Shown: positions 53,092-62,782 of the stretch, one piece after another
How the letters are laid out: every line of letters starts with the position of its first letter
Position numbering within the stretch: position 1 is the stretch's first letter
Origin: Autumnicola psychrophila
GTDB taxonomy: Bacteria > Bacteroidota > Bacteroidia > Flavobacteriales > Flavobacteriaceae
Reading direction: 5' to 3'
Assembly (NCBI RefSeq): GCF_031846645.1
Contig: NZ_JAVRHN010000008.1
Location: 62,001-126,000, forward strand
Length of the DNA stretch: 64,000 bases
Notes under the pieces: model-generated
What the model saw: only the letters and a program-made list of their open reading frames with translations
What the model was told of the DNA's origin: nothing
The model's database searches: none
Program-made: the position numbers and the translations under genes

Positions 53092-55190
53092 TAGCTTATA
53101 TAATTCCAGATATTTTTATGCTTCACGAGTTGAGCGTAGGTGTATTTTAGAACGGCATTTTTTTCTAAAGCGAGATCCGGATCTTCTTTCAGGATTTGCA
53201 GCGCATGATGTCTTGCAGTTTTAAGAATATCGTTATCCTTCACAATATCTGCAATCTTTAAATTAAGGACTCCGCTTTGCTGCGTGCCCATCATGTCTCC
53301 GGGACCACGGAGTTTTAAATCTACTTCGGCAATTTCGAATCCGTCGTTGGTACTTACCATGGTTTGTAAGCGGGTTTTGCTGTCGTTGGAAAGTTTATGT
53401 CCGGTCATAAGAATACAAAAACTTTGCTCTGCGCCCCGGCCAACCCGACCCCGTAACTGGTGCAGTTGCGAAAGCCCAAAACGTTCTGCGCTTTCGATAA
53501 TCATTACACTGGCATTCGGCACGTTCACACCAACTTCAATCACCGTAGTTGCTACCATAATATCTGTTTCTCCGCGCACAAACCTGTCCATTTCGTAGTC
53601 TTTGTCTGCCGGTTTCATTTGTCCGTGGACAATCGAAATCTGATTATCAGGAAACTCTCTTGCAATACTTTCGTAGCCATCCATCAGGTCTTTGTAGTCC
53701 ATTTTTTCAGATTCCTGGATCAACGGATAAACAATATAAATTTGCCTGCCTTTCTGAATTTCTTCTTTAATAAATCGAAAAACCTTCAGCCGGTTACTAT
53801 CATAGCGATGCACGGTTTTTATCGGCTTTCGTCCCGGCGGCAATTCATCTATAACCGAAATATCAAGATCGCCATAAAGGCTCATCGCCAGTGTGCGGGG
53901 AATTGGGGTAGCGGTCATAACCAGGATGTGTGGAGGCAGGTGATTTTTTTTCCACAATTTCGATCTTTGGGCAACTCCAAACCTATGCTGCTCATCAATA
54001 ATCGCGAGTCCAAGATTTTTAAATTTTACTTTATCTTCCAGTAATGCATGTGTACCTATAAGGATATTTATTTCCCCATTTTCAAGCTTTTCATGAATTT
54101 CTCTTCGCTTCTTTGTTCTTGTGGAACCGGTTAGAAGGTAGATGCTGATGTTCAACTCGCTGCATAGTTCCGTTAACCCCTGGTAATGCTGAATAGACAA
54201 TATTTCTGTCGGCGCCATTAAACAGGCCTGGAAGCCGTTGTCGAGCGCGATTAGCATAGACATTAAAGCAACAATGGTTTTTCCAGATCCTACATCTCCT
54301 TGTAGTAACCGATTCATTTGTGCGCCGCTGCCAAGATCACTGCGTATTTCTTTAATTACCCGTTTTTGAGCATTGGTAAGTTCAAAAGGAAGATGTTCCT
54401 TATAAAAATTACCGAAATTCTCACCTATCTGATCAAAAACAAATCCCTTTATCTTCTTTTTCTGAAGCATGTTCTTTATGAGCAACTGCAACTGGATATA
54501 GAATAATTCCTCAAATTTTAACCGGAATTGTGCTTTTGCCAGCAGCTCCTGGCTCTTCGGAAAGTGCACGTTAAATAGCGCTTCTGCTTTAGGAATAAGT
54601 TTTAGTTCCTCCCGGATTCCAGTGGTAAGCGTATCGTAAAATTTTCCGTTGGTTTCCAGGAAAAGTTGTTGCATGATCTTATTGATCATCCGGTTACTCA
54701 CGCCTTTCTTCGCCAGCAATTCTGTAGAAGGGTAGACAGGCTGCATCGCGGTGCGCAGCTGTTTTTTGTACTCTTCAACCAGCTCCATTTCCGGGTGCGG
54801 CATACTAAACATGCCATTAAACCAGTTGGTTTTCCCAAAAATCACATAGGGAGTATTAATTTTCAGATTTTCACGAATCCATTTGTGCCCTCTAAACCAA
54901 ACCAGTTCCATTTTGCCGGTATCATCCACAAAATCGGCGACGAGCCTTTTTCCGCGTTTTTGTTCAACGGTTTTAAGGTGGGTGATTTTTCCGACAATTT
55001 GTACTTCTGCAGACGTTTTTTCCAGGCTGGAAATCTTGTAAAATCGGGTTTTATCGAGGTAACGATTCGGAAAAAAATTAAGAAGATCCTGATAAGTATG
55101 AATGCCAAGCTCCTTCCGCAGCAAATCGGCGCGACCGGGACCTACTCCTTTCAGGTAATCTATGGGCGTTTGCAGGATGTTGGGCTTCAT
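53091..55190 (-). CDS. recG: ATP-dependent DNA helicase RecG
   Basis: 699 residues. RecG remodels stalled forks and branched DNA. N-terminal LKGVGPGRADLLRKELGIHT (wedge-domain start); an OB-fold near 60-150; helicase lobes with LQGDVGSGKTIVALMSMLIA (Walker A), MAPTEILSIQHYQGL, LAIIDEQHRFGVAQRSKL (motif II), MTATPIPRTLAMSLYGDLD and ATTVIEVGVNVPNASVMII, QLRGRVGRG. Full family length. The gene ends one base into the thioredoxin pseudogene. Confidence 0.97.
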   Translation of the reverse strand: MKPNILQTPIDYLKGVGPGRADLLRKELGIHTYQDLLNFFPNRYLDKTRFYKISSLEKTSAEVQIVGKITHLKTVEQKRGKRLVADFVDDTGKMELVWFRGHKWIRENLKINTPYVIFGKTNWFNGMFSMPHPEMELVEEYKKQLRTAMQPVYPSTELLAKKGVSNRMINKIMQQLFLETNGKFYDTLTTGIREELKLIPKAEALFNVHFPKSQELLAKAQFRLKFEELFYIQLQLLIKNMLQKKKIKGFVFDQIGENFGNFYKEHLPFELTNAQKRVIKEIRSDLGSGAQMNRLLQGDVGSGKTIVALMSMLIALDNGFQACLMAPTEILSIQHYQGLTELCSELNISIYLLTGSTRTKKRREIHEKLENGEINILIGTHALLEDKVKFKNLGLAIIDEQHRFGVAQRSKLWKKNHLPPHILVMTATPIPRTLAMSLYGDLDISVIDELPPGRKPIKTVHRYDSNRLKVFRFIKEEIQKGRQIYIVYPLIQESEKMDYKDLMDGYESIAREFPDNQISIVHGQMKPADKDYEMDRFVRGETDIMVATTVIEVGVNVPNASVMIIESAERFGLSQLHQLRGRVGRGAEQSFCILMTGHKLSNDSKTRLQTMVSTNDGFEIAEVDLKLRGPGDMMGTQQSGVLNLKIADIVKDNDILKTARHHALQILKEDPDLALEKNAVLKYTYAQLVKHKNIWNYIS

Positions 55191-55298
55191 GGAAACGAAG
55201 ATATTAAATCCCGCTAAAATTTCGGGAGGAGATAGGAAGGGGATTTACAGTAGGACGAAAATTGCCATTTTTGAGGCATCATCAGTTTTGGCCCTTCA

Positions 55299-55306
55299 TA
55301 TTTTTG
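55299..55306 (+). promoter_or_regulatory. Bacteroidota -7 box before the M1 peptidase gene
   Basis: TATTTTTG fits TAnnTTTG, 29 bp before the ATG at 55336. It argues against the open upstream extension to 55162 that overlaps recG. Confidence 0.6.
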
Positions 55307-55335
55307 TAAATTTAAACTTTATTGTAACCTTCAGC

Positions 55336-57453
55336 ATGAAAAAGATTTTCCAAGGCCTGTTTTTTCTAATTTCTATAACGGGAATCGCTCAAAATTCAGA
55401 ATTCTTAGATCAAATTCAGGATGTTGACTTCAAAAACGTCAATGCAACGGTAACTATTCTTCCGGAAGAGGAAAAAGTAGCGGGGGAAGTCGAATATTTG
55501 TTCGAAATTCTTCAGTTTACAGATTCCATCTTCATCGATGCTCATAATATGGATTTTGAAGAGGTAATGCTGAATGGGAAGAGCGCTGAATTCAGCAATA
55601 GTGGCAGGCGACTATGGATAAATGGCAATTTTCGACCTTCTGAAGGAAACAAACTCAAGCTGAAGTATGCTGCAACCCCAAAACAGACCATGTATTTCAT
55701 TAATTGGAATGCTCCAGAAGCTGTAAATGCGCCACGGCAGGTTTGGACGCAGGGGCAGGGAAAATATACTTCGCACTGGTTGCCGAGTTTTGATGACATG
55801 CAGGAAAAGGCAATTTTCGACCTGCAGTTTAGGTTTAGGCCGGGCTATGAAATTATTGCCAACGGAGTGCTTCAGGATAAAAAGATTTTAAACGATTCTA
55901 TTATACAATGGAGTTTCGATATGGAGCAGCCAATGAGCAGTTATTTGGTGGCCGTTGCTGCGGGAGATTATCGAAAAGAGGAAAAAGTAAGTACTTCCGG
56001 AGTAGAAATGCTGCTTTATTATGAACCTGAAGATTCTTTAAAAGTAGAACCAACTTACCGCTATTCTAAAGAGATATTTGATTTCCTGGAGCAGGAAATT
56101 GGTGTGGATTATCCATGGCAAAATTACAAGCAGGTGCCGGTCCAGGATTTCTTATATGCGGGAATGGAAAATACTGGAACGACGATATTTTCCAATGTTT
56201 TTGTGGTGGATTCTACAGGTTTTAACGACCGCAATTACGTAAATGTGAATGCTCACGAACTGGCGCACCAATGGTTTGGCAATCTGGTTACAGAAACCGG
56301 AAGCAAAGATCACTGGCTGCACGAGGGATTTGCTACTTTTTATGCGCTGCTGGCCGAAAAGCAAATTTTTGGCGAAGAATATTATTACTGGAAATTATAC
56401 GAAAGTGCAGAACAGTTAAAAGATTTGAGTGACGCCGGCAAAGGCGAGTCGGTTTTAAATCCTAAGGCGAGTTCGCTTACTTTTTATCAAAAAGGAGCCT
56501 GGGCACTACATATTTTGAGGGAAAGAGTAGGGGAAGAGGCTTTTAATGAGGCGGTGAGAAATTATTTGAATCAGTATAAATTCAGTATAGTCACTACCGA
56601 TAATTTTATTGCTGAAGTTGAAAAGACTTCAGGTCAGGATCTTTCAGGTTTTATTGAAAACTGGCTAAAACAATCGGCTTTTAAAGCAACCGATGCTTTA
56701 AACTCGCTGAGGAAATCCCAATTTATTACAGATTATCTTGCCATTGCCGGCTTGCGGGAAGTTCCGATAAGTCAGAAATTTGCCAATTTAAATGCTGCAT
56801 TAAATTTTCCGGTTAATGATTATATAGGTCAGGAAGTGGTTTTTCAACTGGCCGGAAATACTTCAGAAGAAGCTAAAATGCTTTATGAAAAAGCCTTTGA
56901 AACGAATAATCTCTATGTAAGGCAGGCTATTGCAACGAGTATGGATCAAATTCCTTCAGAATTAAAGTCGGAATATATTTCACTTCTGGAAGATGATTCA
57001 TATCTCACCAAAGAAACCGCGCTGTATAATTTGTGGATGCAGTTTCCTGAAGCGCGAAGTTCCTTCCTTGAAAAAATTAAAGGAATAACCGGATTTATGG
57101 ACAAAAATGTCGAAACTTTATGGTTAGCTTTAAACCTGGCGACGCCAAATTATCAGCCGGAAGGAAACCAGGAAATTTTTCAGCAATTAAGCAGTTATAC
57201 TTCAGAATATCATCATTTTGGAACGCGTCAAAATGCCTTCGGCTACCTTTATCAGCTTAATGCATTTACAGATAAGAACCTGAAAGGTTTGCTGCAGGGA
57301 ACGCAGCATCATACGTCGAGTTTCCAGAATTATTGTAGAAAATTGCTGGAAGAACTTATGAAGCAAGAGGATTACCGAAAAAAAATTCAATCTTTAGCTG
57401 ATGAAGTTCCGGAGAAGCAACGGGAATTTCTACAGACAAAATTAAACGATTAA
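55336..57453 (+). CDS. M1-family zinc aminopeptidase
   Basis: About 705 residues with signal peptide MKKIFQGLFFLISITGIAQ, so it is exported. Exopeptidase motif GMENTGT (276-282) and zinc motif NAHELAHQWFGNLV with H307, H311 and E330 in WLHEGFATFYALL (HExxH-18-E). The C-terminal half is helical. The frame is open 58 codons further upstream into recG, but the signal peptide and promoter box favour ATG 55336. It overlaps nothing on the plus strand and runs into the patatin pair with no gap. Confidence 0.93.
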   Translation: MKKIFQGLFFLISITGIAQNSEFLDQIQDVDFKNVNATVTILPEEEKVAGEVEYLFEILQFTDSIFIDAHNMDFEEVMLNGKSAEFSNSGRRLWINGNFRPSEGNKLKLKYAATPKQTMYFINWNAPEAVNAPRQVWTQGQGKYTSHWLPSFDDMQEKAIFDLQFRFRPGYEIIANGVLQDKKILNDSIIQWSFDMEQPMSSYLVAVAAGDYRKEEKVSTSGVEMLLYYEPEDSLKVEPTYRYSKEIFDFLEQEIGVDYPWQNYKQVPVQDFLYAGMENTGTTIFSNVFVVDSTGFNDRNYVNVNAHELAHQWFGNLVTETGSKDHWLHEGFATFYALLAEKQIFGEEYYYWKLYESAEQLKDLSDAGKGESVLNPKASSLTFYQKGAWALHILRERVGEEAFNEAVRNYLNQYKFSIVTTDNFIAEVEKTSGQDLSGFIENWLKQSAFKATDALNSLRKSQFITDYLAIAGLREVPISQKFANLNAALNFPVNDYIGQEVVFQLAGNTSEEAKMLYEKAFETNNLYVRQAIATSMDQIPSELKSEYISLLEDDSYLTKETALYNLWMQFPEARSSFLEKIKGITGFMDKNVETLWLALNLATPNYQPEGNQEIFQQLSSYTSEYHHFGTRQNAFGYLYQLNAFTDKNLKGLLQGTQHHTSSFQNYCRKLLEELMKQEDYRKKIQSLADEVPEKQREFLQTKLND

Positions 57454-58356
57454 ATGAAGGCACTCGTGATCTCAGGAGGAGGCAGCAAAGGCGCTTTTGC
57501 AGGTGGTGTGGCGCAATTTCTTATAAAGGAACTGGACCGGGATTACGATCTTTACCTTGGCACTTCTACCGGAAGCCTGCTTATTTCGCATCTCGCACTC
57601 AATAAAACCGAAAAAATTCAGGATGTTTTTACTTCAGTAAAACAATCGGACATCTTTAGCAATCGTCCTTTTTTGATTAAAAGAAAACACGGTTTTGATC
57701 AAATTAGCATCAATCATTTCAATGTACTCCGGAATCTTCTAAAAGGAAGAAAATCCTTCGGCGAAAGTAAAAATCTAAGGAAACTGATCCAAGAAACGCT
57801 TTCCCCTGAAGAATTTGAAGAGCTAAAGCAAAGCGCAAAGAACATAGTCGTTACCGTTTCCAATTTATCACTGAACGATGTGGAATATAAGTCCATCAAA
57901 GATTTTAACTACGAAGATTTTTGCGACTGGATCTGGATTTCAGGAAATTATACTCCGTTTATGAGTTTAGTGCAAAAGGAAGGCTGCGAATATGCCGATG
58001 GGGGTTTGGGATCCATGGTTCCTATAGAAGAAGCGATTAAACGTGGTGCGACCGAAATTGATGCTATTATCCTGCAGACTGAAGTGAATTATTTAAACCG
58101 GATGCCTTCAAAGAATGTCTTTTCTCTAATAACAACTTTATTTCAGTTTATGCTGGACAGGATCGAACATCAGAATATTAAAATCGGAAAATTTGCAGCA
58201 GCGAATAAAGATGTGATCATTAATTTTTATTATACTCCCACAGTATTAACTACCAATTCCCTTATTTTTGACGAGAAGAAAATGAAGGTCTGGTGGAAGA
58301 GTGGCTATGATTATGCTAAATTGAAGACTGAAGAAGTTAATCAAATAGAAGTTTAA
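57454..58356 (+). CDS. Patatin-like phospholipase, copy 1
   Basis: 300 residues. Oxyanion loop SGGGSKGAFAGG (7-18), nucleophile in LGTSTGS (Ser38), catalytic Asp in EYADGGLGSMVP (D182). Hydrolyses acyl esters of lipids. No signal peptide, so probably cytoplasmic. It begins right after the aminopeptidase stop, and its own stop overlaps the next start (TAATG), so the three are one operon. Very similar in sequence order to the next gene; clearly a tandem duplication. Confidence 0.92.
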   Translation: MKALVISGGGSKGAFAGGVAQFLIKELDRDYDLYLGTSTGSLLISHLALNKTEKIQDVFTSVKQSDIFSNRPFLIKRKHGFDQISINHFNVLRNLLKGRKSFGESKNLRKLIQETLSPEEFEELKQSAKNIVVTVSNLSLNDVEYKSIKDFNYEDFCDWIWISGNYTPFMSLVQKEGCEYADGGLGSMVPIEEAIKRGATEIDAIILQTEVNYLNRMPSKNVFSLITTLFQFMLDRIEHQNIKIGKFAAANKDVIINFYYTPTVLTTNSLIFDEKKMKVWWKSGYDYAKLKTEEVNQIEV

Positions 58357-59279
58357 TGCGGGCACTGGTAATATCGGGAGGTGGTAGTAAAGGAGCTTTT
58401 GCCGGAGGGGTAGCACAATATCTTATAGAAGAAGAGAAAAAGAAATACGATCTTTTTTTGGGAACTTCTACGGGAAGCCTTTTAATTCCTCATCTTGCCG
58501 ATGGGAATATTCAAAAAGTACATGAGATTTATACCAACGTAGATCAGCATAAAATTTTTAGCGTCAATCCTTTTATTGTAAGGAAAAAAGATGGCCGCGA
58601 ATATATTACCATTAATTATTTCAACATGTTTTGGCAATTCGTTAAACGAAAACGTACGTTTGGTGAAAGCAAAAACCTGAAGAAGCACATCAGAATTCAT
58701 TTTACCGAAGAGAATTTTAATTCACTAAAGTCAAAAGTCAAAGATGTTGTGGTGACTGTTTCCAATCTTTCCAAAAACCGGGTGGAATATAAATCTATTC
58801 ATGACTTTTCTTATGATGATTTTTGTGACTGGATCTGGATAAGTTGTAATTATATTCCTTTTATGAGCCTTGCTACAAAGGACAACTGTGAGTATGCTGA
58901 TGGCGGTCTGGGCTGCGTGGTTCCTATTCGGGAAGCTGTAAAACGTGGTGCTAAAGAAATAGATGCCATTATTCTGGAGGCCGAAAATATGGAGTACAAT
59001 AAAGTGTTGGGGAAAAATCCTTTTTCTTTAATGATGAATCTTTTCGGATTTTTGCTGGACCAGGTGGAATATCATGATATTATTGAAGGGAAGCTTGCAG
59101 CACTTAATAAACAGGTAAAACTGAATATTTACTATACGCCCACTAAACTCACTGAAAATTCTCTGGTTTTTAATAAGAAAGCAATGAGGGATTGGTGGCA
59201 GCAGGGGTTTGATTATGCAAAGGCCAGAAATGAGGAGAAAAAGAAATCAAGAGGATTCTTTAGTCGGTTCTCTTTTTAA
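58356..59279 (+). CDS. Patatin-like phospholipase, copy 2
   Basis: 307 residues, paralogue of the previous gene. It shares SGGGSKGAFAGGVAQ, LGTSTGS (Ser38), FCDWIWIS and CEYADGGLG. The ends diverge; this copy has a basic C-terminal tail (EEKKKSRGFFSRFSF). Its ATG overlaps the stop of copy 1 by one base. The 3' end overlaps the convergent minus-strand gene by 4 bp. Distinct substrates or chaperone-like pairing are possible. Confidence 0.92.
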   Translation: MRALVISGGGSKGAFAGGVAQYLIEEEKKKYDLFLGTSTGSLLIPHLADGNIQKVHEIYTNVDQHKIFSVNPFIVRKKDGREYITINYFNMFWQFVKRKRTFGESKNLKKHIRIHFTEENFNSLKSKVKDVVVTVSNLSKNRVEYKSIHDFSYDDFCDWIWISCNYIPFMSLATKDNCEYADGGLGCVVPIREAVKRGAKEIDAIILEAENMEYNKVLGKNPFSLMMNLFGFLLDQVEYHDIIEGKLAALNKQVKLNIYYTPTKLTENSLVFNKKAMRDWWQQGFDYAKARNEEKKKSRGFFSRFSF

Positions 59280-59794
59280 ATAATCCTACTAACTTCCTTT
59301 TTAATAAAAGCCAGAGCCGCATCTGTTGGGGCTTGTTTTTCAATAAGTGACGTAAGAATCACCTCTCTTAATTTATCTGCATTTTTTACTTCTTCTCTCG
59401 AAGCAGCTTTCCGTATTAAACCTATTGTGGCATTTTTTGCTGTTTTAATATAATCCCAACAATCTGCTGTTATATAGATTTGTTGTGCCAGGTTATGTTC
59501 AAATTCCTGTTCTATAGTATTGATCAGCAAATTGGCATATGCATTAGAATCGTTGTTTACAGGTTTTATCCTGAATAGAATCTTTCCAGGGGAAATCCGT
59601 TCCAAAAATAATGTCATTCGCTCATAGGCCTGAAATTTCATGGGAAGCGCAGTCTTTTGATTCTCTCGGTGTAGCAGAAATCTTCTTCTGGATTCTTCGT
59701 TTTTGGAATTAGTATGAAAAAAATAAAAAGCAACGGCACCTACTATAATAGCAGGAAGAATACTGAAAAGAAGCTGTGTAAAATCTTCATTCAT
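59276..59794 (-). CDS. Conserved membrane-anchored hypothetical protein
   Basis: 172 residues with one N-terminal membrane helix (ILPAIIVGAVAFYFFHT) and a helical cytoplasmic remainder (FQAYERMTLFLERISPGKIL, NTIEQEFEHNLAQQIYIT, WDYIKTAKNATIGLIRKAA). I recognise it as a conserved Bacteroidota protein of unknown function. It is convergent with the patatin genes and 57 bp downstream of the FMN-protein gene. Confidence 0.75.
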   Translation of the reverse strand: MNEDFTQLLFSILPAIIVGAVAFYFFHTNSKNEESRRRFLLHRENQKTALPMKFQAYERMTLFLERISPGKILFRIKPVNNDSNAYANLLINTIEQEFEHNLAQQIYITADCWDYIKTAKNATIGLIRKAASREEVKNADKLREVILTSLIEKQAPTDAALAFIKKEVSRII

Positions 59795-59850
59795 ATAAAA
59801 AATCTAGTCTTAGTTAATTAAACCCCGAAAGCTGCCAAAAGTAACTAAAA

Positions 59851-61503
59851 TCAGGCTTTATCTTCTGTCTTGGTACGTTTATTCTTGTCGTAAACTGAAG
59901 TATCTTCCGTTTCAGCTTCTTTTGTTGTAACTTCTTTGGCCTTTGTTTTTCCGCCTAGATACGGTGAATCTACGTGCTCCTGAACAGAGGTGAAATCGAC
60001 TTTGCTCTTTTGATAGCAAAAAGTAACCTCTAAGGTGGCAACAAGGGTTTTGTCACTTAGATTTATTTGCACATCACTCATGTCTATCTGGCATGGATGT
60101 TCATATCCACAGGCATGGGTGATTTCCAGAAGTTCTTTTCGGAATTTTGTGAAGTAGTAATTCACCCGTTCAGATTTATCTTTAATGTTAATTCCCGATT
60201 GCAGCCATTTATTTTGGGTAGCGACACCACTGGGGCAGGTGTTATTATGGCACACCTGCGCCTGGATGCAACCAATACTCAACATGGCTTCCCGTGCGAC
60301 GCTTATACAGTCTGCTCCCAATGCCATGGCCATGGCTGCTTTCCCGGGAAAGCCAAGTTTCCCACTGGCAATAAATACTATCCTGTCTGTAATTCCCTGC
60401 TTTAAAAATATCCTGTAGACATCAGAAAATGCGTAAATAAAAGGTAGGGAGACATGATCTGCAAAACTTGGTGGCGCCGCTCCTGTACCACCTTCGCCAC
60501 CATCTATGCTTATAAAATCGGGTCCGGTTCCTGTCTCCTGCATAATATCTGCCAGTTCTTCCCATTGCTTGAGCTGTCCTACGGCAGACTTAATTCCTAC
60601 AGGTAATCCTGTGGCTTCTGCTATTTTTTCAATAAACTCTACAAGTTCTTCTGTATTTCCAAAGGCAGTATGGTTTGGAGGGGAAAGCACATCTTTACCG
60701 ACTGGAATATGCCTTATATCAGCAATTTCTTGAGTTATTTTTGATGCAGGTAAAACACCGCCTTTTCCCGGTTTTGCTCCCTGGGAAAGTTTTATTTCGA
60801 TAGCCCTGATCTGCGGATTTTCGTCTACGAGTGCCACAAGTTTTTCAAGACAAAAATTCCCATTGTCATCCCTTACACCAAAATATGCTGTGCCAATTTG
60901 GTAGACCACATCTGCTCCCGTTTTATGGTAGTTAGAGAGTCCGCCTTCTCCGGTGTTATGAAAAGCTGCTGCCTTTTTACATCCGCGGTTTAAAGATTCT
61001 ATGGCCCTGGCAGAGAGAGAGCCAAAGCTCATTGCCGAAACATTAATAATTGAAGCAGGGCGAAAGGGGCGTCGTCGTTTGTGATAAAGGCCCATTACCT
61101 TTGCACAGGCAATAAAGGTGGGGTCTTTATGGTTGTGATGGTCTTTGTCCATCCTAAAGGGCATCAGCGCATTATTTACAAAAATGTAATGATTGCCATA
61201 GATATCCCGATCGGTACCAAAACCTTCATAATTATTTTCATTTTTGGAAGATGCATAGATCCAGCCGCGTTCCCCGCGGTTAAATGGGAGTTCTTCCCTG
61301 TTGCTGGCGACAATGTACTGTCGCAGCTCCGGTCCAATACTCTCTAATAGGTACCTAAGGTTACCCACTACCGGAAAGTTATGTTTTATAATATGAGTTT
61401 TGTTAAAAAAAATATCTTTTATAGCTATTAAAACCAGGAAAATTAATATCCAACCCCACCAGCTAATTGATCCTAAAAAATCTAAAATTCCGTTCATCAT
61501 CAT
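59851..61503 (-). CDS. FMN-binding glutamate-synthase-family protein (GltB-like)
   Basis: 550 residues with one N-terminal membrane helix (WWGWILIFLVLIAIKDIFF). The body is the FMN/iron-sulfur domain of glutamate synthase: INVSAMSFGSLSARAIESL, HNTGEGGLS, IEIKLSQGAKPGKGGVLP, ISIDGGEGGTGAAPPSF and QAQVCHNNTCPSGVATQ (3Fe-4S Cys cluster). It lacks the glutaminase domain, so it may use ammonia or act on another substrate. Its start overlaps the stop of the M20 gene by 4 bp (ATGA), so they are coupled. Confidence 0.9.
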   Translation of the reverse strand: MMMNGILDFLGSISWWGWILIFLVLIAIKDIFFNKTHIIKHNFPVVGNLRYLLESIGPELRQYIVASNREELPFNRGERGWIYASSKNENNYEGFGTDRDIYGNHYIFVNNALMPFRMDKDHHNHKDPTFIACAKVMGLYHKRRRPFRPASIINVSAMSFGSLSARAIESLNRGCKKAAAFHNTGEGGLSNYHKTGADVVYQIGTAYFGVRDDNGNFCLEKLVALVDENPQIRAIEIKLSQGAKPGKGGVLPASKITQEIADIRHIPVGKDVLSPPNHTAFGNTEELVEFIEKIAEATGLPVGIKSAVGQLKQWEELADIMQETGTGPDFISIDGGEGGTGAAPPSFADHVSLPFIYAFSDVYRIFLKQGITDRIVFIASGKLGFPGKAAMAMALGADCISVAREAMLSIGCIQAQVCHNNTCPSGVATQNKWLQSGINIKDKSERVNYYFTKFRKELLEITHACGYEHPCQIDMSDVQINLSDKTLVATLEVTFCYQKSKVDFTSVQEHVDSPYLGGKTKAKEVTTKEAETEDTSVYDKNKRTKTEDKA

Positions 61504-62777
61504 TCATTTAAATAATCCAACGCCAATTGTGACATAGCCCTCACGCCCAATAGTAACCCGCTTTCATCTATAAAAAAGTCAGGAGTATGATGAGGTGCAG
61601 GCTCGTCGGAATGTAATGGTTTTCCTCCAAGAAAAAAATATAAACCCGGAACCTTTTCCTGAAAAAATGAGAAATCCTCGCCTCCGGTGGTAGCTTTCAC
61701 CAGTTTTACATTTTCATTTCCCGCGACTTCCTGAAGTGTCGGCAGCATTTGTTGGGTGAGTTGGGGTTCGTTATAAGTAATTGAAGTTTTGTTCTCGAAT
61801 TCTATAGTGGCTTCAGCGCCATAAGCCTTAGCAATGGTAGGTACCATCTCTCTCATTCTTTTTAGAATAAGCTCCTTCATATCTTGATCCAGCGTTCTCA
61901 CGGTTCCAATCATTTCTACCGATTCCGGTATAATGTTGAAACGTACACCTCCAGAAATTTTTCCAACGGTGATCACTGCCGCAGCATCGGTTAGTTTAGC
62001 TTCGCGGCTAATAATTGTTTGGAGTCCGTCAATAATTTTTGCTGAAATCATTACAGGATCGGTTCCGGACCAGGGCTGGGAACCGTGTGTTTGCGTCCCT
62101 TTTACATCAATTACAAAACGTTCCACGGCTGCCATGATACCTTCAGGTTTGTATGTAATCGTCCCCACAGGAACTTCAGAATCTATATGTAAACCAAAAA
62201 TGGCATCAACATCAGGATTTTTCAGCACACCTTCTTTTATCATCAAAGCCGCACCACCTTCTTCCCCGGGTGGCGCTCCCTCTTCTGCAGGCTGAAAAAT
62301 AAACTTCACTGTGCCGTTAATTTTGTCTTTATGATCTGATAAAATTTCAGCAACACCCATAAGAATAGCGGTATGTGTATCGTGGCCACAAGCGTGCATA
62401 ACACCGGTTTCAGAACCTAAAAATTCTGTGGTAACTTTAGATTTAAAAGGAAGATCATTCCTTTCGGTCACGGGCAGGGCATCAATATCTGCACGAAGCG
62501 CAACGGTCTTTCCCGGGTAATCTCCCTTTAGGATACCTACCACTCCGGTTTTTGCGACTTCAGTTTGTACCTCCATTCCAAGTCGTTCCAGATGAGCTGC
62601 TATTTTTTCAGCGGTCTTAAATTCTCTGTTGGAGAGTTCAGGGTTTTGATGAAAGTCTCTGCGCCATTCGATTACTTTGTCTTCGATTTCTTCAATTTGT
62701 TTATTTATTTGGAGATCGGGTTGTGCCAATAATCCACATTTGATAAATAGAAAAGCTGAAAATAACCTGTATTTCAT
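61500..62777 (-). CDS. M20-family amidohydrolase (IAA-amino-acid hydrolase-like)
   Basis: 425 residues with signal peptide MKYRLFSAFLFIKCGLLAQ. M20D pattern: WRRDFHQNPELSNREF, VALRADIDALPV, VMHACGHDTHTAILMG (metal ligands), FIFQPAEEGAPPGEEGGA and GGEDFSFFQEKVPG. Hydrolyses N-acyl or amino-acid amides, probably in the periplasm. The stop overlaps the start of the FMN-protein gene. Confidence 0.93.
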   Translation of the reverse strand: MKYRLFSAFLFIKCGLLAQPDLQINKQIEEIEDKVIEWRRDFHQNPELSNREFKTAEKIAAHLERLGMEVQTEVAKTGVVGILKGDYPGKTVALRADIDALPVTERNDLPFKSKVTTEFLGSETGVMHACGHDTHTAILMGVAEILSDHKDKINGTVKFIFQPAEEGAPPGEEGGAALMIKEGVLKNPDVDAIFGLHIDSEVPVGTITYKPEGIMAAVERFVIDVKGTQTHGSQPWSGTDPVMISAKIIDGLQTIISREAKLTDAAAVITVGKISGGVRFNIIPESVEMIGTVRTLDQDMKELILKRMREMVPTIAKAYGAEATIEFENKTSITYNEPQLTQQMLPTLQEVAGNENVKLVKATTGGEDFSFFQEKVPGLYFFLGGKPLHSDEPAPHHTPDFFIDESGLLLGVRAMSQLALDYLNE

Positions 62778-62782
62778 ATTTA

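Noticed and set aside
54666..55217. Plus-strand 183-aa frame
   Set aside because: Antisense to recG and lacks any family signature.
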